64,000 nt of DNA from Luteimonas sp. RC10. Its GTDB lineage: Bacteria > Pseudomonadota > Gammaproteobacteria > Xanthomonadales > Xanthomonadaceae. A program made the position numbers and the translations under genes. The stretch is from NCBI RefSeq assembly GCF_014192745.1, contig NZ_JACHYJ010000001.1, positions 62,001-126,000 of the forward strand, written 5' to 3'. The notes beneath the pieces were generated by a model. That model had not been told where the DNA came from and made no database searches. It saw nothing but the letters and a program-made list of their open reading frames with translations. Below, in pieces: positions 39,301 through 47,568 of the stretch; the first letter of the stretch is position 1; each line of letters starts with the position of its first letter.

Positions 39301-39529
39301 TCTCCATGAGCTTGCGCTCGATGCGCTCGGTCACCTGCCGCGACACCTGCTCGGCGGTGGCCCCCGGCCACTGGGTCTGGATGACCATCGCCTTGAACGT
39401 GAACGGAGGATCCTCCGACTGCCCCAGCCGACCGTAGGACCAGATGCCCGCGATCGCGACGACGAGCATCGCGTAGAGCACCAGCGTGCGATTGCCCAGC
39501 GCCCATTCCGACAGGTTGAAGCGGCTCAT
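36362..39529 (-). CDS. RND efflux pump, inner-membrane transporter
   Basis: This 1055-residue proton-driven transporter has the AcrB-type plan of two repeats. Each has one membrane helix, a large periplasmic loop and five more helices. Landmarks are QTQWPGATAEQVSRQVTERI, the helix-4 segment SLGALVLALGLMVDDAIIAV with the proton-relay aspartates, and LGTIALAGMIMRNSIILVDQ in the second half. The sequence is closer to the VexF/MdtB-like branch than to AcrB itself, so substrates are open. It is transcribed after the adaptor gene, which ends 181 nt upstream. The TetR gene lies beyond that in the opposite direction. Confidence 0.95.
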   Translation of the reverse strand: MSRFNLSEWALGNRTLVLYAMLVVAIAGIWSYGRLGQSEDPPFTFKAMVIQTQWPGATAEQVSRQVTERIERKLMETGDYEFLRSYSRPGESQVIFFARDSMRSSEIPALWYQVRKKVGDLRPQLPQDIIGPFFNDEFGDTFGNIYALTGDGFDYAIKKDYADRIQRALQQVDDVGKVELVGLQDEKIWIEVDNTRLATLGIPMAAVQQALSEQNAMVPAGFFETADARVQLRVDGAFESVDAIRAFPIRAGDRTVRLGDIATVERGFADPAAPRMRFMGEDAIGIAVAMHEGGDILRLGKALEAEFARLQETLPTGMVLRKVSDQPRAVRDSVGEFVKVLAEAVIIVLLVSFLSLGLRTGLVVAVSIPLVLAMTFTAMDLFDIGLHKISLGALVLALGLMVDDAIIAVEMMAIRMEQGDSRLKAASYAWTHTAFPMLTGTLVTAAGFLPIATAASSTGEYTRSLFEVVTIALVVSWIAAVLFIPLLGEKMLPDLANPQPPRPGSLPARWRDARLRAADRWPAFAFALAPADPQAHDHDPYQRPFYRRFRGWLHWSLTHRWLVIGATVALFVASLLLFRFVPQQFFPDSTRLELMVDVELAEGSSLRATEAAAARLDALLDGREGVDSRVAYVGTGSPRFYLPLDQQLPQANFAQFVVTATDVEARERLRTWLVDEVAPAFPELQLRVTRLETGPPVGYPVQLRVSGEHVERVRAIADAIASKVREHPHTMNVNLDWDEPSRIVRLVVDQERARVLGVSSQQIAQFLSSSLSGQQISTYREDNELIGIVMRGPADERVALERLASLAMPSANGPVPLSQVARLESTFEDGIIWHRDRLPTITVRADVRGDVTPPTVVAQILPELEEIRSTLPPGYRLETGGTVEDSGKGQDSIVAGLPLFLFVVVTLLMLQLRSFSRSALVLLTAPLGLIGVTLFLLVFRVPFGFVAMLGTIALAGMIMRNSIILVDQIEQDIAAGHARWDAVIDATVRRFRPIVLTALAAILAMIPLSRSVFFGPMAVAIMGGLTVATLLTLTFLPALYAAWFRVREDERPSSR

Positions 39530-39629
39530 GCGCGCACGTCCTGTTCGCCTACGCCCGGCAGTCGCGCGGCCGAGCGCGATGGAACGCTCCCAATGCGGTC
39601 ACCACGCACGTGCGCAATGACAGGATGGC

Positions 39630-39668
39630 CATCGCCCCCACCCGTCCTCCCCCGCAGACGGGGGAGGT
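39630..39668. repeat. Intergenic palindromic repeat (copy 1)
   Basis: Between the adaptor and RND genes lies GCCCCCACCCG followed by CCTCCCCCGCAGACGGGGGAGG (split here: arm CCTCCCCCG, loop CAGA, arm CGGGGGAGG). A related, inverted copy with the same CCCCCACCCG block and hairpin lies near 49756-49815. This looks like a family of REP-like elements. It sits inside the putative two-gene transcript and could affect mRNA stability. Confidence 0.6.
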
Positions 39669-39710
39669 GCGCGCGCGCGGTGCGGCTCCGGCTCGCCATG
39701 ACAGGACCGT

Positions 39711-40850
39711 TCATCGCGCCGCCGCCGGCGTCGGCGCGTCGGGGAGCTGGGGGCGGTTGTCGCGGCCGACCGGCGTCACCGCTTGGCCCTCGCGCAGCAG
39801 ATGGCCGCCGGCGGCGACCACCAAGGCATCGGGCGCCAGTCCCGAGAGAATCGGCACGGTCTGCGCGCCGAAGGCGCCGGTCTCCACCGGGACCGAGCGC
39901 AGCGTGCGGGTCTGCCGATCGACCACCCAGACCGCCTTGCCGCCGTCGACACCGGGCTGGATCGCGGTCAGCGGCACCCGCAGCGTGTCGCCGTCGGCGA
40001 GTTCGAAGTGCACGCGCGCACTCTGGCCCAGCTCCAGGCCATCGCGGGCACTGTCGTCGATCGCGACCCTGGCCGCATAGGTCCGCGCCTGCGCATCGGC
40101 GGCCGGGGCGATCTCGCGCAGCGTGCCGGGCAGGCGCACGCCGGGCCGGTTCCACAGCTCGATCCAGGCGCGCTGCCCCACCGAGAATGCGGCGATGCGC
40201 GACTCGGGCAACGCAATCGCGACCTCCCGGCCCTCATCGCCGGCAAAGGTGAAGATGGTCTGGCCGGCGGCGACGACCTGCCCGGCCTCGGCCTGGCGGC
40301 TGGCGATGACCCCGTCGCGCGGCGCCAGCAGTTGGGTGTAGCCGGCCTGGTTGCCGGCGACCTCGGCTTGCGCACGCGCCGAGTTCAGTTGCGCCTGCGC
40401 CGCGCGGTAGGCCGCGTCCTGGGCGTCCATCGTCGAGCGGCTGACCAGTTGCTGGTCCACGAGCTGGGCATAGCGCGCACGGTCGGTCCGCGCCCGGGCG
40501 TACTCGGCCTCCGCGGCCGCCAGTTGAGCCTGCGCCGACTGCGCCTGCAGGCGCAGGTCGCCGGGGTCGATCTCGGCCAGCACCTGGCCGCGCCGGACCC
40601 GCGCGCCGGCATCCACCAGCCGCCGCACCAGTTGCCCGCCGACCTGGAACGACAACGGACTCTCCTCCCGCGCCCGGACCTCGCCGGCGAAGGCGAGCGC
40701 GTCGCCCTGCGCGGCATCGGACGGGGTGACGACCAGCACCGGGCGCGCGGCTTCCGGTGGCGCGGGCTCGCGTCCACAGGCGCCCAGCAGCAAGGTGGCC
40801 AGGAGGACGGTCGCGAGACGAGGCACGGCGGTGGACTTGACACGGGGCAT
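39711..40850 (-). CDS. RND efflux pump, periplasmic adaptor lipoprotein
   Basis: This 379-residue membrane fusion protein is a lipoprotein (VLLATLLLGACGRE, Cys25). It has the family order: beta-barrel start VTPSDAAQGDALAFAGEVRA, lipoyl half LSFQVGGQLVRRLVDAGARV, a coiled hairpin (about 85-150, Gln/Ala-rich), second lipoyl half LLAPRDGVIASRQAEAGQVV, and barrel and proximal domain to the end. It links the RND transporter to an outer-membrane channel such as the nearby TolC. A divergent TetR gene lies 73 nt away and probably regulates it. Confidence 0.94.
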   Translation of the reverse strand: MPRVKSTAVPRLATVLLATLLLGACGREPAPPEAARPVLVVTPSDAAQGDALAFAGEVRAREESPLSFQVGGQLVRRLVDAGARVRRGQVLAEIDPGDLRLQAQSAQAQLAAAEAEYARARTDRARYAQLVDQQLVSRSTMDAQDAAYRAAQAQLNSARAQAEVAGNQAGYTQLLAPRDGVIASRQAEAGQVVAAGQTIFTFAGDEGREVAIALPESRIAAFSVGQRAWIELWNRPGVRLPGTLREIAPAADAQARTYAARVAIDDSARDGLELGQSARVHFELADGDTLRVPLTAIQPGVDGGKAVWVVDRQTRTLRSVPVETGAFGAQTVPILSGLAPDALVVAAGGHLLREGQAVTPVGRDNRPQLPDAPTPAAAR

Positions 40851-40879
40851 GGAAGCTCCGGCTGAACGCGGGCGAGGAC

Positions 40880-40923
40880 GCCGTATCGTATATTTTCAGA
40901 ACTGGTTGGTATAGTATTAACGC
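40880..40923. promoter_or_regulatory. Divergent promoter region between pump and TetR gene
   Basis: This AT-rich stretch in a GC-rich setting contains GTATCGTATATTTTCAG and ACTGGTTGGTATAGTATT. TATAGT at 40910-40915 is a good -10 for the regulator and ends only 8 nt before its ATG, with no ribosome binding site. This suggests a leaderless regulator mRNA. The site lies where a TetR repressor would act, but I cannot define a clean palindrome. Confidence 0.45.
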
Positions 40924-41613
40924 ATGAGCATGCGTGCCCCTTCCGTCCCCGCCTCCCAGCCCGATGCCCGGGGCCCGGCCGGCCCTGGCCGACCGAAGGA
41001 CCTGGCCAAGCGCGCCGCCATTCTCGAAGCCGCCGAGCGCATGTTTCTGCAGCAGGGCTACGAAGGCGTGAGCATGGACCAGATCGCCGCCGAGGCGGGC
41101 GTCTCCAAGCTCACCGTCTACAGCCATTTCGGCGACAAGGACACTCTGTTCACCGAGGCCGCGGCCGCGTATTGCGAGCAGCAGATGCCCGCTTCGGTGT
41201 TCGAGCCCGCGCCCGGCACGCCGCTGCGCCAGCGCCTGCTGGAAGTCGCCGAGGCCTTCTTTGCGATGATCAGCGCGCCTGAAGCGGTGGCCGGCCACCG
41301 CCTGCTGTGCACGCCGCAGATGGTCGAAAAGCGCCTGGCCCAGCGGTTCTGGCAGGGCGGCCCCGAGCGGGTGCAGTCGGCATTCGCCGCGTTGTTGCGC
41401 CGGCGCATCGAAACCGGCGACCTGGAGATCGAGGAGGCCCTGGTGCCGACCGCGGCCGCGCAGTTCTTCGTGCTGGTCAAGGGCGACCTGCATCAGCGCA
41501 TGGTGTTCGACTGCGAGGACGCCGACGATTGCGCGCGCCAGCGCCGGGCCCATCTGGAAGCCTCGGTCGACATGTTCCTGCGTGCCTACGGCCGGCCGCA
41601 CCGCGGCCGCTGA
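40924..41613 (+). CDS. TetR/AcrR family transcriptional regulator
   Basis: The 229-residue product has the TetR DNA-binding domain at residues about 25-75: KRAAILEAAERMFLQQGYEG, then VSMDQIAAEAGVSKLTVYSH and FGDKDTLFTEAA. A C-terminal ligand and dimer domain follows, of the TetR_C type common beside RND pumps (FVLVKGDLHQRMVFDC). It is divergent from the adaptor and RND genes and is the likely local repressor. The first 20 residues are a disordered Pro/Ala stretch. A start at the second ATG (M3) is equally possible. Confidence 0.92.
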   Translation: MSMRAPSVPASQPDARGPAGPGRPKDLAKRAAILEAAERMFLQQGYEGVSMDQIAAEAGVSKLTVYSHFGDKDTLFTEAAAAYCEQQMPASVFEPAPGTPLRQRLLEVAEAFFAMISAPEAVAGHRLLCTPQMVEKRLAQRFWQGGPERVQSAFAALLRRRIETGDLEIEEALVPTAAAQFFVLVKGDLHQRMVFDCEDADDCARQRRAHLEASVDMFLRAYGRPHRGR

Positions 41614-41747
41614 ACGCGCCCCCATGGGGGCCGGCATGCCGACAGGGCCGGTGACTTCCGGCACTGCGCCCTTGCCGAGCGCCCCGCGATGATCACCCTG
41701 CCCGCGACCGCTAGAATTGCGCGCTGGCGAACTAGGAAACCGCAACA

Positions 41748-42410
41748 ATGACGATCGACTACGCCAAGGCCCGCGCGGCGATGGTGGAACAACAGGTCCG
41801 GCCCTGGGACGTGCTCGATGCGCGCGTGCTCGAGACGATCTCGCGCGTGCCGCGCGAGGCGTTCGTCGCCGATGCCCGCCGGGCCCTGGCCTATGCTGAC
41901 CTGGAACTGCCGATCGGCCACGGCGAGACCATGCTCAAGCCCGTCGTCGAAGGCCGCGCGCTGCAGGCCCTCAAGCTCGAACAGGGCGATGAGGTGCTGC
42001 AGATCGGCACCGGCAGCGGGTATCTGGCTGCGTGCCTGGGGCATCTCGCCCGTGACGTCGTCAGCCTCGAGCGCCACGCCGACCTCGCCGACGCCGCGCG
42101 CGCCCGGCTGCAGGCGCAGGGCATCGCCAATGTCGAGGTCGTCCACGCCGACGTCTTCGCCTGGAACACCGAGCGCCGCTTCGACGCGATCTGCGTCGGC
42201 GGCGCCGTCGATACCGTGCCCGCCCGCTTCCTGCAGTGGCTGCGCCCCGGCGGCCGCATGTTCATCGTCCGCGGCCAAGCACCGGCGATGGAAGCGGTGC
42301 TGGTCCGGCGCGAGGGCGAGGACGTCAACGCACCGCGCATCGAGTCGTTGTTCGAGACCGGGCTCGCCTATCTCGCCGGGGCTGCCCCGGTGCCGCACTT
42401 CTCCCTCTGA
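41748..42410 (+). CDS. Protein-L-isoaspartate O-methyltransferase family protein
   Basis: The 220-residue product is a Rossmann-fold SAM methyltransferase of the PCMT family. It has MVEQQVRPWDVLDARVLETI, REAFVADARRALAYADLELP, the SAM loop EVLQIGTGSGYLAACLGHLA and RPGGRMFIVRGQ. Some residues of true PCMT repair enzymes differ (LQIGTGSGY instead of EVGTGSGYQ, and an altered active-site loop). A different substrate is therefore possible. It is next to tolC with 19 nt between them, an arrangement common in Xanthomonadaceae. A TAGAAT at 41712 may be its -10. Confidence 0.88.
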   Translation: MTIDYAKARAAMVEQQVRPWDVLDARVLETISRVPREAFVADARRALAYADLELPIGHGETMLKPVVEGRALQALKLEQGDEVLQIGTGSGYLAACLGHLARDVVSLERHADLADAARARLQAQGIANVEVVHADVFAWNTERRFDAICVGGAVDTVPARFLQWLRPGGRMFIVRGQAPAMEAVLVRREGEDVNAPRIESLFETGLAYLAGAAPVPHFSL

Positions 42411-42429
42411 TCGACCGAAGGACTCCCCG

Positions 42430-43782
42430 ATGTTCCGCCGCCCCCTGTTCCTGTCGCTCGCGCTCGCGCTGACATCCGGCCCGCTGTTCGCCGCCGATCT
42501 CGTCCAGACCTACGAACTGGCCCGCACCAACGACCCGACGCTGTCGATCGCCGAATCGCAGCGGCTGTCGACCCGCGAGGGCGCGGTACAGGCGCGCGCG
42601 ACTCTGCTGCCGCAGATCAACGGCAGCGCGTCGCTGAGCGACAGCCGCGTCGCGGGATTGTCGGGCAAGGCACGCACGCGCAGCTACGGCGTCAGCGCCA
42701 GCCAGGTGCTGTTCGACTGGAGCCGGATCGCCTCGCTGCGCTCGCAGCGCGCGCTGAGCACTGCGGCGGACTTCCAGCTCGACGCCGACAACGACTCACT
42801 GATCACCCGTACCGCCTCGGCCTACTTCGACGTGCTGATCGCGACCGAGACGCTGGCCGCCGCAGAGGCCGCCGAGCAGGCGTTCAAGCGTCAGTTCGAC
42901 TTCGCCGACAAGCGCCTGGAAGTCGGCCTGGCGCCGATCACCGACGTGCACGAGGCGCGCGCACAGTACGACGGCGCCCGCGCGAACACGATCCTGCGCC
43001 GCAATGCACTGCAGGATGCCTACCAGGCGTTGGCCGAGATCACCGGCCAGCCGGTCACCAACCTGCGCGGTCTGCCTGACGACTTCACTCCACAGCTGCC
43101 CGAGGGCCGCGACGCCGAGGCCTGGGTCGCCACCGCACTGGAGCAGAACCCGCAGCTCAAGGCACTGCAGTACCAGGTCACCGCCAACGAGCACGGCGTG
43201 GCCGCGGCAAAGGCCGGGCACCTTCCGACGCTCGATCTCAGCGCCAACTACGGCAACAGCGACACTTGGGGCCGGGATAACCCCGCCGCGCTCGCGCAGC
43301 GCGGCGAGACCAACAGCATCGGCGTATCACTGACCGTGCCGATCTTCAGCGGTGGCGCGACGCAGTCGCGCGTGCGCCAGTCGATCGCCCAGCGCGACAT
43401 CGCGGCCGACCAGTACGAGGCCCAGCGCCGCGCGATCGAGCGCAACACCCGCAGCGCGTACCAGAACCTCGTCGCCGGCATCACCGAGGTCGAGGCGCGC
43501 CGGCTGGCGCTGGTCTCGGCCAACGCGGCCTACGAGGCCTCACAGGTCGGCCTGGAAGTGGGCACGCGTACTGTCATCGACGTGTTGATCAACCAGCAGA
43601 ACCTGTTCTCGGCACGCCAGGACTACGCGTTCGCCAAGTACAACTTCCTGCAGAGCCGGCTGCTGCTCGAGCAGGCCGCGGGCACGCTGGACATCGGCAA
43701 CCTGCAGGAGGTCAACCGCCAGCTGACGGTCGACGTCAACGGCGTGCAGGCTTCGACCGGCGAGGTCGGCGGGACCCAGTAA
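42430..43782 (+). CDS. tolC: Outer-membrane efflux channel TolC
   Basis: The 450-residue product has a signal peptide (MFRRPLFLSLALALTSGPLFA) and the two OEP repeats of TolC. The first starts DLVQTYELARTNDPTLSIAE, with VSASQVLFDWSRIASLRSQR. The second contains ISVSLTVPIFSGGATQSRVR-like sequence and TRTVIDVLINQQNLFSARQD. It forms a trimeric channel used by RND, ABC and type I systems. It follows the methyltransferase gene and lies close to the RND pump, which probably uses it. A strong hairpin follows its stop. Confidence 0.95.
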   Translation: MFRRPLFLSLALALTSGPLFAADLVQTYELARTNDPTLSIAESQRLSTREGAVQARATLLPQINGSASLSDSRVAGLSGKARTRSYGVSASQVLFDWSRIASLRSQRALSTAADFQLDADNDSLITRTASAYFDVLIATETLAAAEAAEQAFKRQFDFADKRLEVGLAPITDVHEARAQYDGARANTILRRNALQDAYQALAEITGQPVTNLRGLPDDFTPQLPEGRDAEAWVATALEQNPQLKALQYQVTANEHGVAAAKAGHLPTLDLSANYGNSDTWGRDNPAALAQRGETNSIGVSLTVPIFSGGATQSRVRQSIAQRDIAADQYEAQRRAIERNTRSAYQNLVAGITEVEARRLALVSANAAYEASQVGLEVGTRTVIDVLINQQNLFSARQDYAFAKYNFLQSRLLLEQAAGTLDIGNLQEVNRQLTVDVNGVQASTGEVGGTQ

Positions 43783-43804
43783 GCCGGGACGCCAAGCGTC
43801 AACC

Positions 43805-43840
43805 GACAACGGCGCGGATCGAACGATCCGCGCCGTTGTC
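43805..43840. terminator. Shared hairpin between tolC and waaA
   Basis: A perfect 16-bp stem, GACAACGGCGCGGATC / GATCCGCGCCGTTGTC with a GAAC loop, lies between the convergent stops of tolC (43782) and waaA (43843). It has no run of T on either strand. It would separate the two converging transcripts, probably with help from Rho or as an RNA-stabilising end. Confidence 0.7.
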
Positions 43841-43842
43841 GT

Positions 43843-45138
43843 TCATGGCGCCGGCAGATCGTCGGCGATCAGCGCCAGCGTGCGCGCAAGCGCGCCGCGG
43901 CCTTCGGCGAACAGTGCACGACCGGCCTCGCCCATCGTGGTGCGCGTTTGGGCATCCGCCAACAGTGTGGCCAGATGGTCGTGGACCGCATCGGCGTCCT
44001 CGCCGATACGCAGCGCGCCGACCCGGCCGAGCTGGCGAGCGATGTCGACGAAGTTCTGCAGGTGCGGGCCGGTGACCACGGGCACGCCGACCGCGGCCGG
44101 CTCGAGCAGGTTGTGGCCGCCGATGTCCTGCAGGCTGCCACCGACGAAGGCGACGTCGGCGCAGGCGAAGAACGCGCCGAGCTCGCCCAGCGTGTCGAGC
44201 ACGAACACGTCGTCGCTCGCATCCGGCCAACGCGTGAACGCGCGCGTGGCCACACGCCAGCCGGCTTCGACGGCCAACTGCGCGACACCGCGGAAGCGTT
44301 CGGGATGGCGCGGCGCCCAGATCAGCAGCAGGTCCGGCCAGCGCGTGCGCAAACGCTGGTGGATCGCGATCACCGCCGCCTCCTCGTCGGGATGCGTGCT
44401 CGCGGCGATCCACACTTTCCGCCCGCCGATGGTCGCTCGGAACGTCGCTGCCAGCGCCGCGACTGCGCCCTCGTCGATCGTGATGTCGTACTTGAGATTG
44501 CCCACGTCTGCGACCTGCTCGCGCGTCGCGCCAAGCTTGACGAAGCGGCGCGCGTCGTCGGCCGATTGCGTCGCAACCCGGCGCACCGTCCGCAGCGCGC
44601 GGCCCACCAGCGGCCGCAGCACGCGATAGCCGCGCAGCGAGCGCGCCGACAGCCGGGCGTTGACGATGACCGTGGGCACGCCGGCATCGCGGCAGCAGAA
44701 CAGTAGGTTGGGCCAGATCTCGGTTTCCACGATCAGGCCGATCCCCGGCTGGAACCGGGCGAGAAACCGCCGCACCGCGCCCGACAGGTCGTAGGGCAGA
44801 TAGACGTGCTCGACCCGCTCGCCCCACAGTGCGCGCACCCGCTCCGAGCCGGTCGGGGTGATCGTCGTCACCAACAGCCGGCGCTCGGGATCGCGCGCGA
44901 GCAGGGCGTTGATCAGCGGCGCCGCGGCGTTGACCTCACCGACCGACACCGCGTGCACCCAGACCGGGGTCGGCGATGGCGTGCTGCGATACACGCCGTA
45001 GCGCTCGTTCCAGCGCTGCAGGTAGGCCGGCTGACGGAAGCCGCGCCAGATCAGGTGGTAGACCGTCACTGGCACGAGCACGACCAGCAGCGCCGAATAG
45101 AGGCCGCGCAACAGTCGTTCGGTGAGGTCGGCCCGCAT
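43843..45138 (-). CDS. waaA: 3-deoxy-D-manno-octulosonic acid (Kdo) transferase
   Basis: WaaA adds Kdo to lipid IVA at the cytoplasmic face of the inner membrane, the first step of LPS core assembly. The 431-residue product has an N-terminal membrane anchor (LLVVLVPVTVYHLIWRG), WVHAVSVGEVNAAAPLINAL, the central LIVETEIWPNLLFCCRDAGV, IAASTHPDEEAAVIAIHQRL and the donor-site VGGSLQDIGGHNLLEPAAVG. I chose the ATG at 45138 because the family begins at MRADLTERLLR and upstream sequence is antisense to the next gene. It is divergent from the lpxL-like gene. Confidence 0.95.
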   Translation of the reverse strand: MRADLTERLLRGLYSALLVVLVPVTVYHLIWRGFRQPAYLQRWNERYGVYRSTPSPTPVWVHAVSVGEVNAAAPLINALLARDPERRLLVTTITPTGSERVRALWGERVEHVYLPYDLSGAVRRFLARFQPGIGLIVETEIWPNLLFCCRDAGVPTVIVNARLSARSLRGYRVLRPLVGRALRTVRRVATQSADDARRFVKLGATREQVADVGNLKYDITIDEGAVAALAATFRATIGGRKVWIAASTHPDEEAAVIAIHQRLRTRWPDLLLIWAPRHPERFRGVAQLAVEAGWRVATRAFTRWPDASDDVFVLDTLGELGAFFACADVAFVGGSLQDIGGHNLLEPAAVGVPVVTGPHLQNFVDIARQLGRVGALRIGEDADAVHDHLATLLADAQTRTTMGEAGRALFAEGRGALARTLALIADDLPAP

Positions 45139-45252
45139 CGCGACAGGATAGCGGATGGCGAAGTTGCGGCGGCGATCCGGGCGGCTGCGCGTCGGCGCCG
45201 TGCGATGGCGCGCCGGAACGGCGCAGCGACGCGCAGCTTCTACAATGGCCGC

Positions 45253-46167
45253 ATGTCCTCCGCGCCCCCCGTCTTCCCCCGCCCACCGCTTGCGCCCCGC
45301 CACTGGCCGGCGTGGTGCGGCATCGGGCTGATGGCGCTGGCCGCACGCCTGCCCTGGCCGCTGCAGCGCGCGCTGGGCCGCGTGATCGGCACGACGCTGC
45401 GGCTCGCGCTCGGGAGCCGCCGCAGGATCGCCGCCCGCAATCTGGCGCTGTGCTTTCCCGAGCGCGACGCCGCCGAGCGCGAGGCGCTGCTGCGCGCGCA
45501 TTTCCACGCGCTGGGCATCGGCCTGTTCGAGTTCGCACGCGCGTGGTGGGGCTCGATCGAGCCGCTGCGCCGTGGGCTGGTCGTGGAAGGCGTCGAGCAC
45601 ATCGAGGCCGCACGCGCACAGGGGCGCGGGGTGATCGTGGTGTCGGGCCATTTCACCACGCTCGAGGTCTGCGGTCGGCTGATGTGCGATTACGTCCCGC
45701 TGGCCGGCATGTACCGTCCGCATCGGTCGCCCGCGATGGAGTGGGCGGTGCGTCGTGGCCGCGCGCGCTACGCGGCCGCGATGTTTCCCAAGCGCGACGT
45801 GCGCGGCACCGTGCGCCATCTCAAGCGCGGCGGCCTGCTCTGGTATGCGCCCGACCAGGACCCCAGTGGTGGTGACGCGGTCTACGTGCCGTTCTTCGGC
45901 CGACCCGCGCACAGCCTGACTTCGACCCACCAACTGGCACGCATGTCCGGCGCGGCCGTGGTGTTCTACCAGCATGTGCGCCGCCCCGATGGCGGCTATA
46001 CGCTGACCCTGACGCCGGCACCGGCGCCCTACCCGACGACCGACGCGATCGCCGACACCGCGACCGTGATGGCCGGCGTCGAGGCCATGGCCCGCGCCGC
46101 GCCCGATCAGTACCTGTGGATCCACCGGCGCTTCAAGCGGCAACCGGACGGCGCGCAGTTGTACTGA
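45253..46167 (+). CDS. Lipid A biosynthesis acyltransferase (LpxL/LpxM family)
   Basis: The 304-residue product is a membrane-associated acyltransferase that adds a secondary acyl chain to Kdo-lipid A. It has the Hx4E catalytic motif in VIVVSGHFTTLEVC, AGMYRPHRSPAMEWAVRRGR, the DQDP block RGGLLWYAPDQDPSGGDAVY and VPFFGRPAHSLTSTHQLARM. It also has the C-terminal QYLWIHRRFK. Which position it acylates cannot be told. It sits between two minus-strand LPS genes and starts 114 nt from waaA, divergent. Confidence 0.92.
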   Translation: MSSAPPVFPRPPLAPRHWPAWCGIGLMALAARLPWPLQRALGRVIGTTLRLALGSRRRIAARNLALCFPERDAAEREALLRAHFHALGIGLFEFARAWWGSIEPLRRGLVVEGVEHIEAARAQGRGVIVVSGHFTTLEVCGRLMCDYVPLAGMYRPHRSPAMEWAVRRGRARYAAAMFPKRDVRGTVRHLKRGGLLWYAPDQDPSGGDAVYVPFFGRPAHSLTSTHQLARMSGAAVVFYQHVRRPDGGYTLTLTPAPAPYPTTDAIADTATVMAGVEAMARAAPDQYLWIHRRFKRQPDGAQLY

Positions 46168-46212
46168 AACCACACGGCCGCCGAAGGGCGCCGCCAGGCA
46201 AGGGACCCGCCC

Positions 46213-47568
46213 TCAGCGCACCGCGTCGTGGCCCGGCGGCGCCGGTTCCTCGCGCGCCAGCAGGCTGCCCGCGTACAGCGCCGACAGCAGCAGCGTGAAG
46301 CCGCCCCAGAAGGTCGAATAGAACGCCAGATGGGTGTTGAGCGGGAACACCGTGACCGCCAACGCCAGCATCGTCGGCCGCGCCCGCTCGCGCGCGGCCG
46401 GGGTTGCGTAGCGCCACGCGCGCCAGGCCAGCGCCAGGCCGGCCAACCACAGCAGCACGCCGATCAGGCCGGTCTCGCTGGCGACTTCGAGCACGATCTG
46501 ATGGGCGTGGTAGGCCGGGCCTTCGCCCCATTCGGCCAACTGGCCCGGGCGCGGATCGCAGTCGGGAAACGCCTCGCGGAATCCGCGCGCACCCACGCCG
46601 TTGATCGGGTGCTCGCGCACCATGCACAAGGCGGCGCCCCAGATGCGGGTCCGACCCGACAGCGCGGTGTCGACGCCCGACTGGTCGGCCGACAGCCCCA
46701 TCGCGGTGCGCTCGACGCGCTCGCGCACCTGCGGCGAGACCAGCGCCACGACCACGGCGACCGCAGCGCCCGCCACGAACACCGCCAACAACCGCTTCCA
46801 ACCCAGCAGGCGCCAGCCCGAGAACAGCAGCACCAATGCGTAGGTCAGCCACGACGCGCGCGATCCGGCGAACAGCAGCACCACGCCGATCGCGGCACTG
46901 GCGACGACCCAGCCGGCCGCGCCGAAGCGCCGCCCGGCGGCGTACAGCGCGAACGGCGACAGGCTCGCCAGCACGATGCCGAGCTTGAGGTTGCAGGGGC
47001 CGAGCACGCCGCCCAGGCGGTCGGCCATCGCCACCTGCTCGGGCGTGCACATCGGCCGGTGGCTGATCAGGTGCTTGAGCTGGTCGATGCCGAAGAACAG
47101 CGGACTGGTGCCGAAGAACACTTCGACCAGACCGTCGATCGTCCATACCGCGAGGATGATCGCCAGGCCGCCCAGGGTGATGCGGCGGCCACGCCGATCG
47201 GCGACCGCCGAGGCAACCAGCCATAGAAACGGCAGATAGCGCAGGTCGACCAGCGCTTCGCGCAGCGCGCGGCCGACATCGACCGAGTCGATCGCCGAGA
47301 TCAACTGCGGCAACCAGTACGCGCAGAACAGCACGCTGGTCAGCGCCCAGGCCGGGGCGCTGAGCAGCGCACTGCCGCCACGGAAACGCGCGCGCAGCAA
47401 CAACACGATCGCCACCAGGGCGCCGAGCACCATCACGCCTTCGGCGTAGCCGGGGGCCGGCCACAGGATCACGAACGCCAGCACCCAGTGCGGCGCCCAG
47501 CGCCAACCCACCGCCTGCGGCGCAGGCGCGGCGCCCACAGGCTCAATCGTCGTTGTCGAGTTCGTCAT
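46213..47568 (-). CDS. O-antigen ligase-like polytopic membrane protein
   Basis: The 451-residue product has about ten membrane helices and a large periplasmic loop. The Wzy_C/WaaL signature includes VLLFAGSRASWLTYALVLL, then LSGRTRIWGAALCMVREHPI, NGVGARGFREAFPDCD and the conserved histidines in YHAHQIVLEVASETGLIGVL. Such proteins join O-antigen to lipid A-core or polymerise surface sugars in the periplasm. The position beside LPS core genes favours the ligase role. Its 5' end overlaps the 3' end of the glycosyltransferase gene by 26 nt, so they are co-translated. Confidence 0.9.
   Translation of the reverse strand: MTNSTTTIEPVGAAPAPQAVGWRWAPHWVLAFVILWPAPGYAEGVMVLGALVAIVLLLRARFRGGSALLSAPAWALTSVLFCAYWLPQLISAIDSVDVGRALREALVDLRYLPFLWLVASAVADRRGRRITLGGLAIILAVWTIDGLVEVFFGTSPLFFGIDQLKHLISHRPMCTPEQVAMADRLGGVLGPCNLKLGIVLASLSPFALYAAGRRFGAAGWVVASAAIGVVLLFAGSRASWLTYALVLLFSGWRLLGWKRLLAVFVAGAAVAVVVALVSPQVRERVERTAMGLSADQSGVDTALSGRTRIWGAALCMVREHPINGVGARGFREAFPDCDPRPGQLAEWGEGPAYHAHQIVLEVASETGLIGVLLWLAGLALAWRAWRYATPAARERARPTMLALAVTVFPLNTHLAFYSTFWGGFTLLLSALYAGSLLAREEPAPPGHDAVR

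Noticed and set aside
38234-40252. 672-residue plus-strand frame
   Set aside because: It covers the antisense of the RND gene and part of the adaptor gene. Both of those are well supported by domains.
46133-47506. 457-residue minus-strand frame overlapping the O-antigen-ligase-like gene
   Set aside because: It is a second frame of the same region without membrane helices. The other frame has the WaaL signature.
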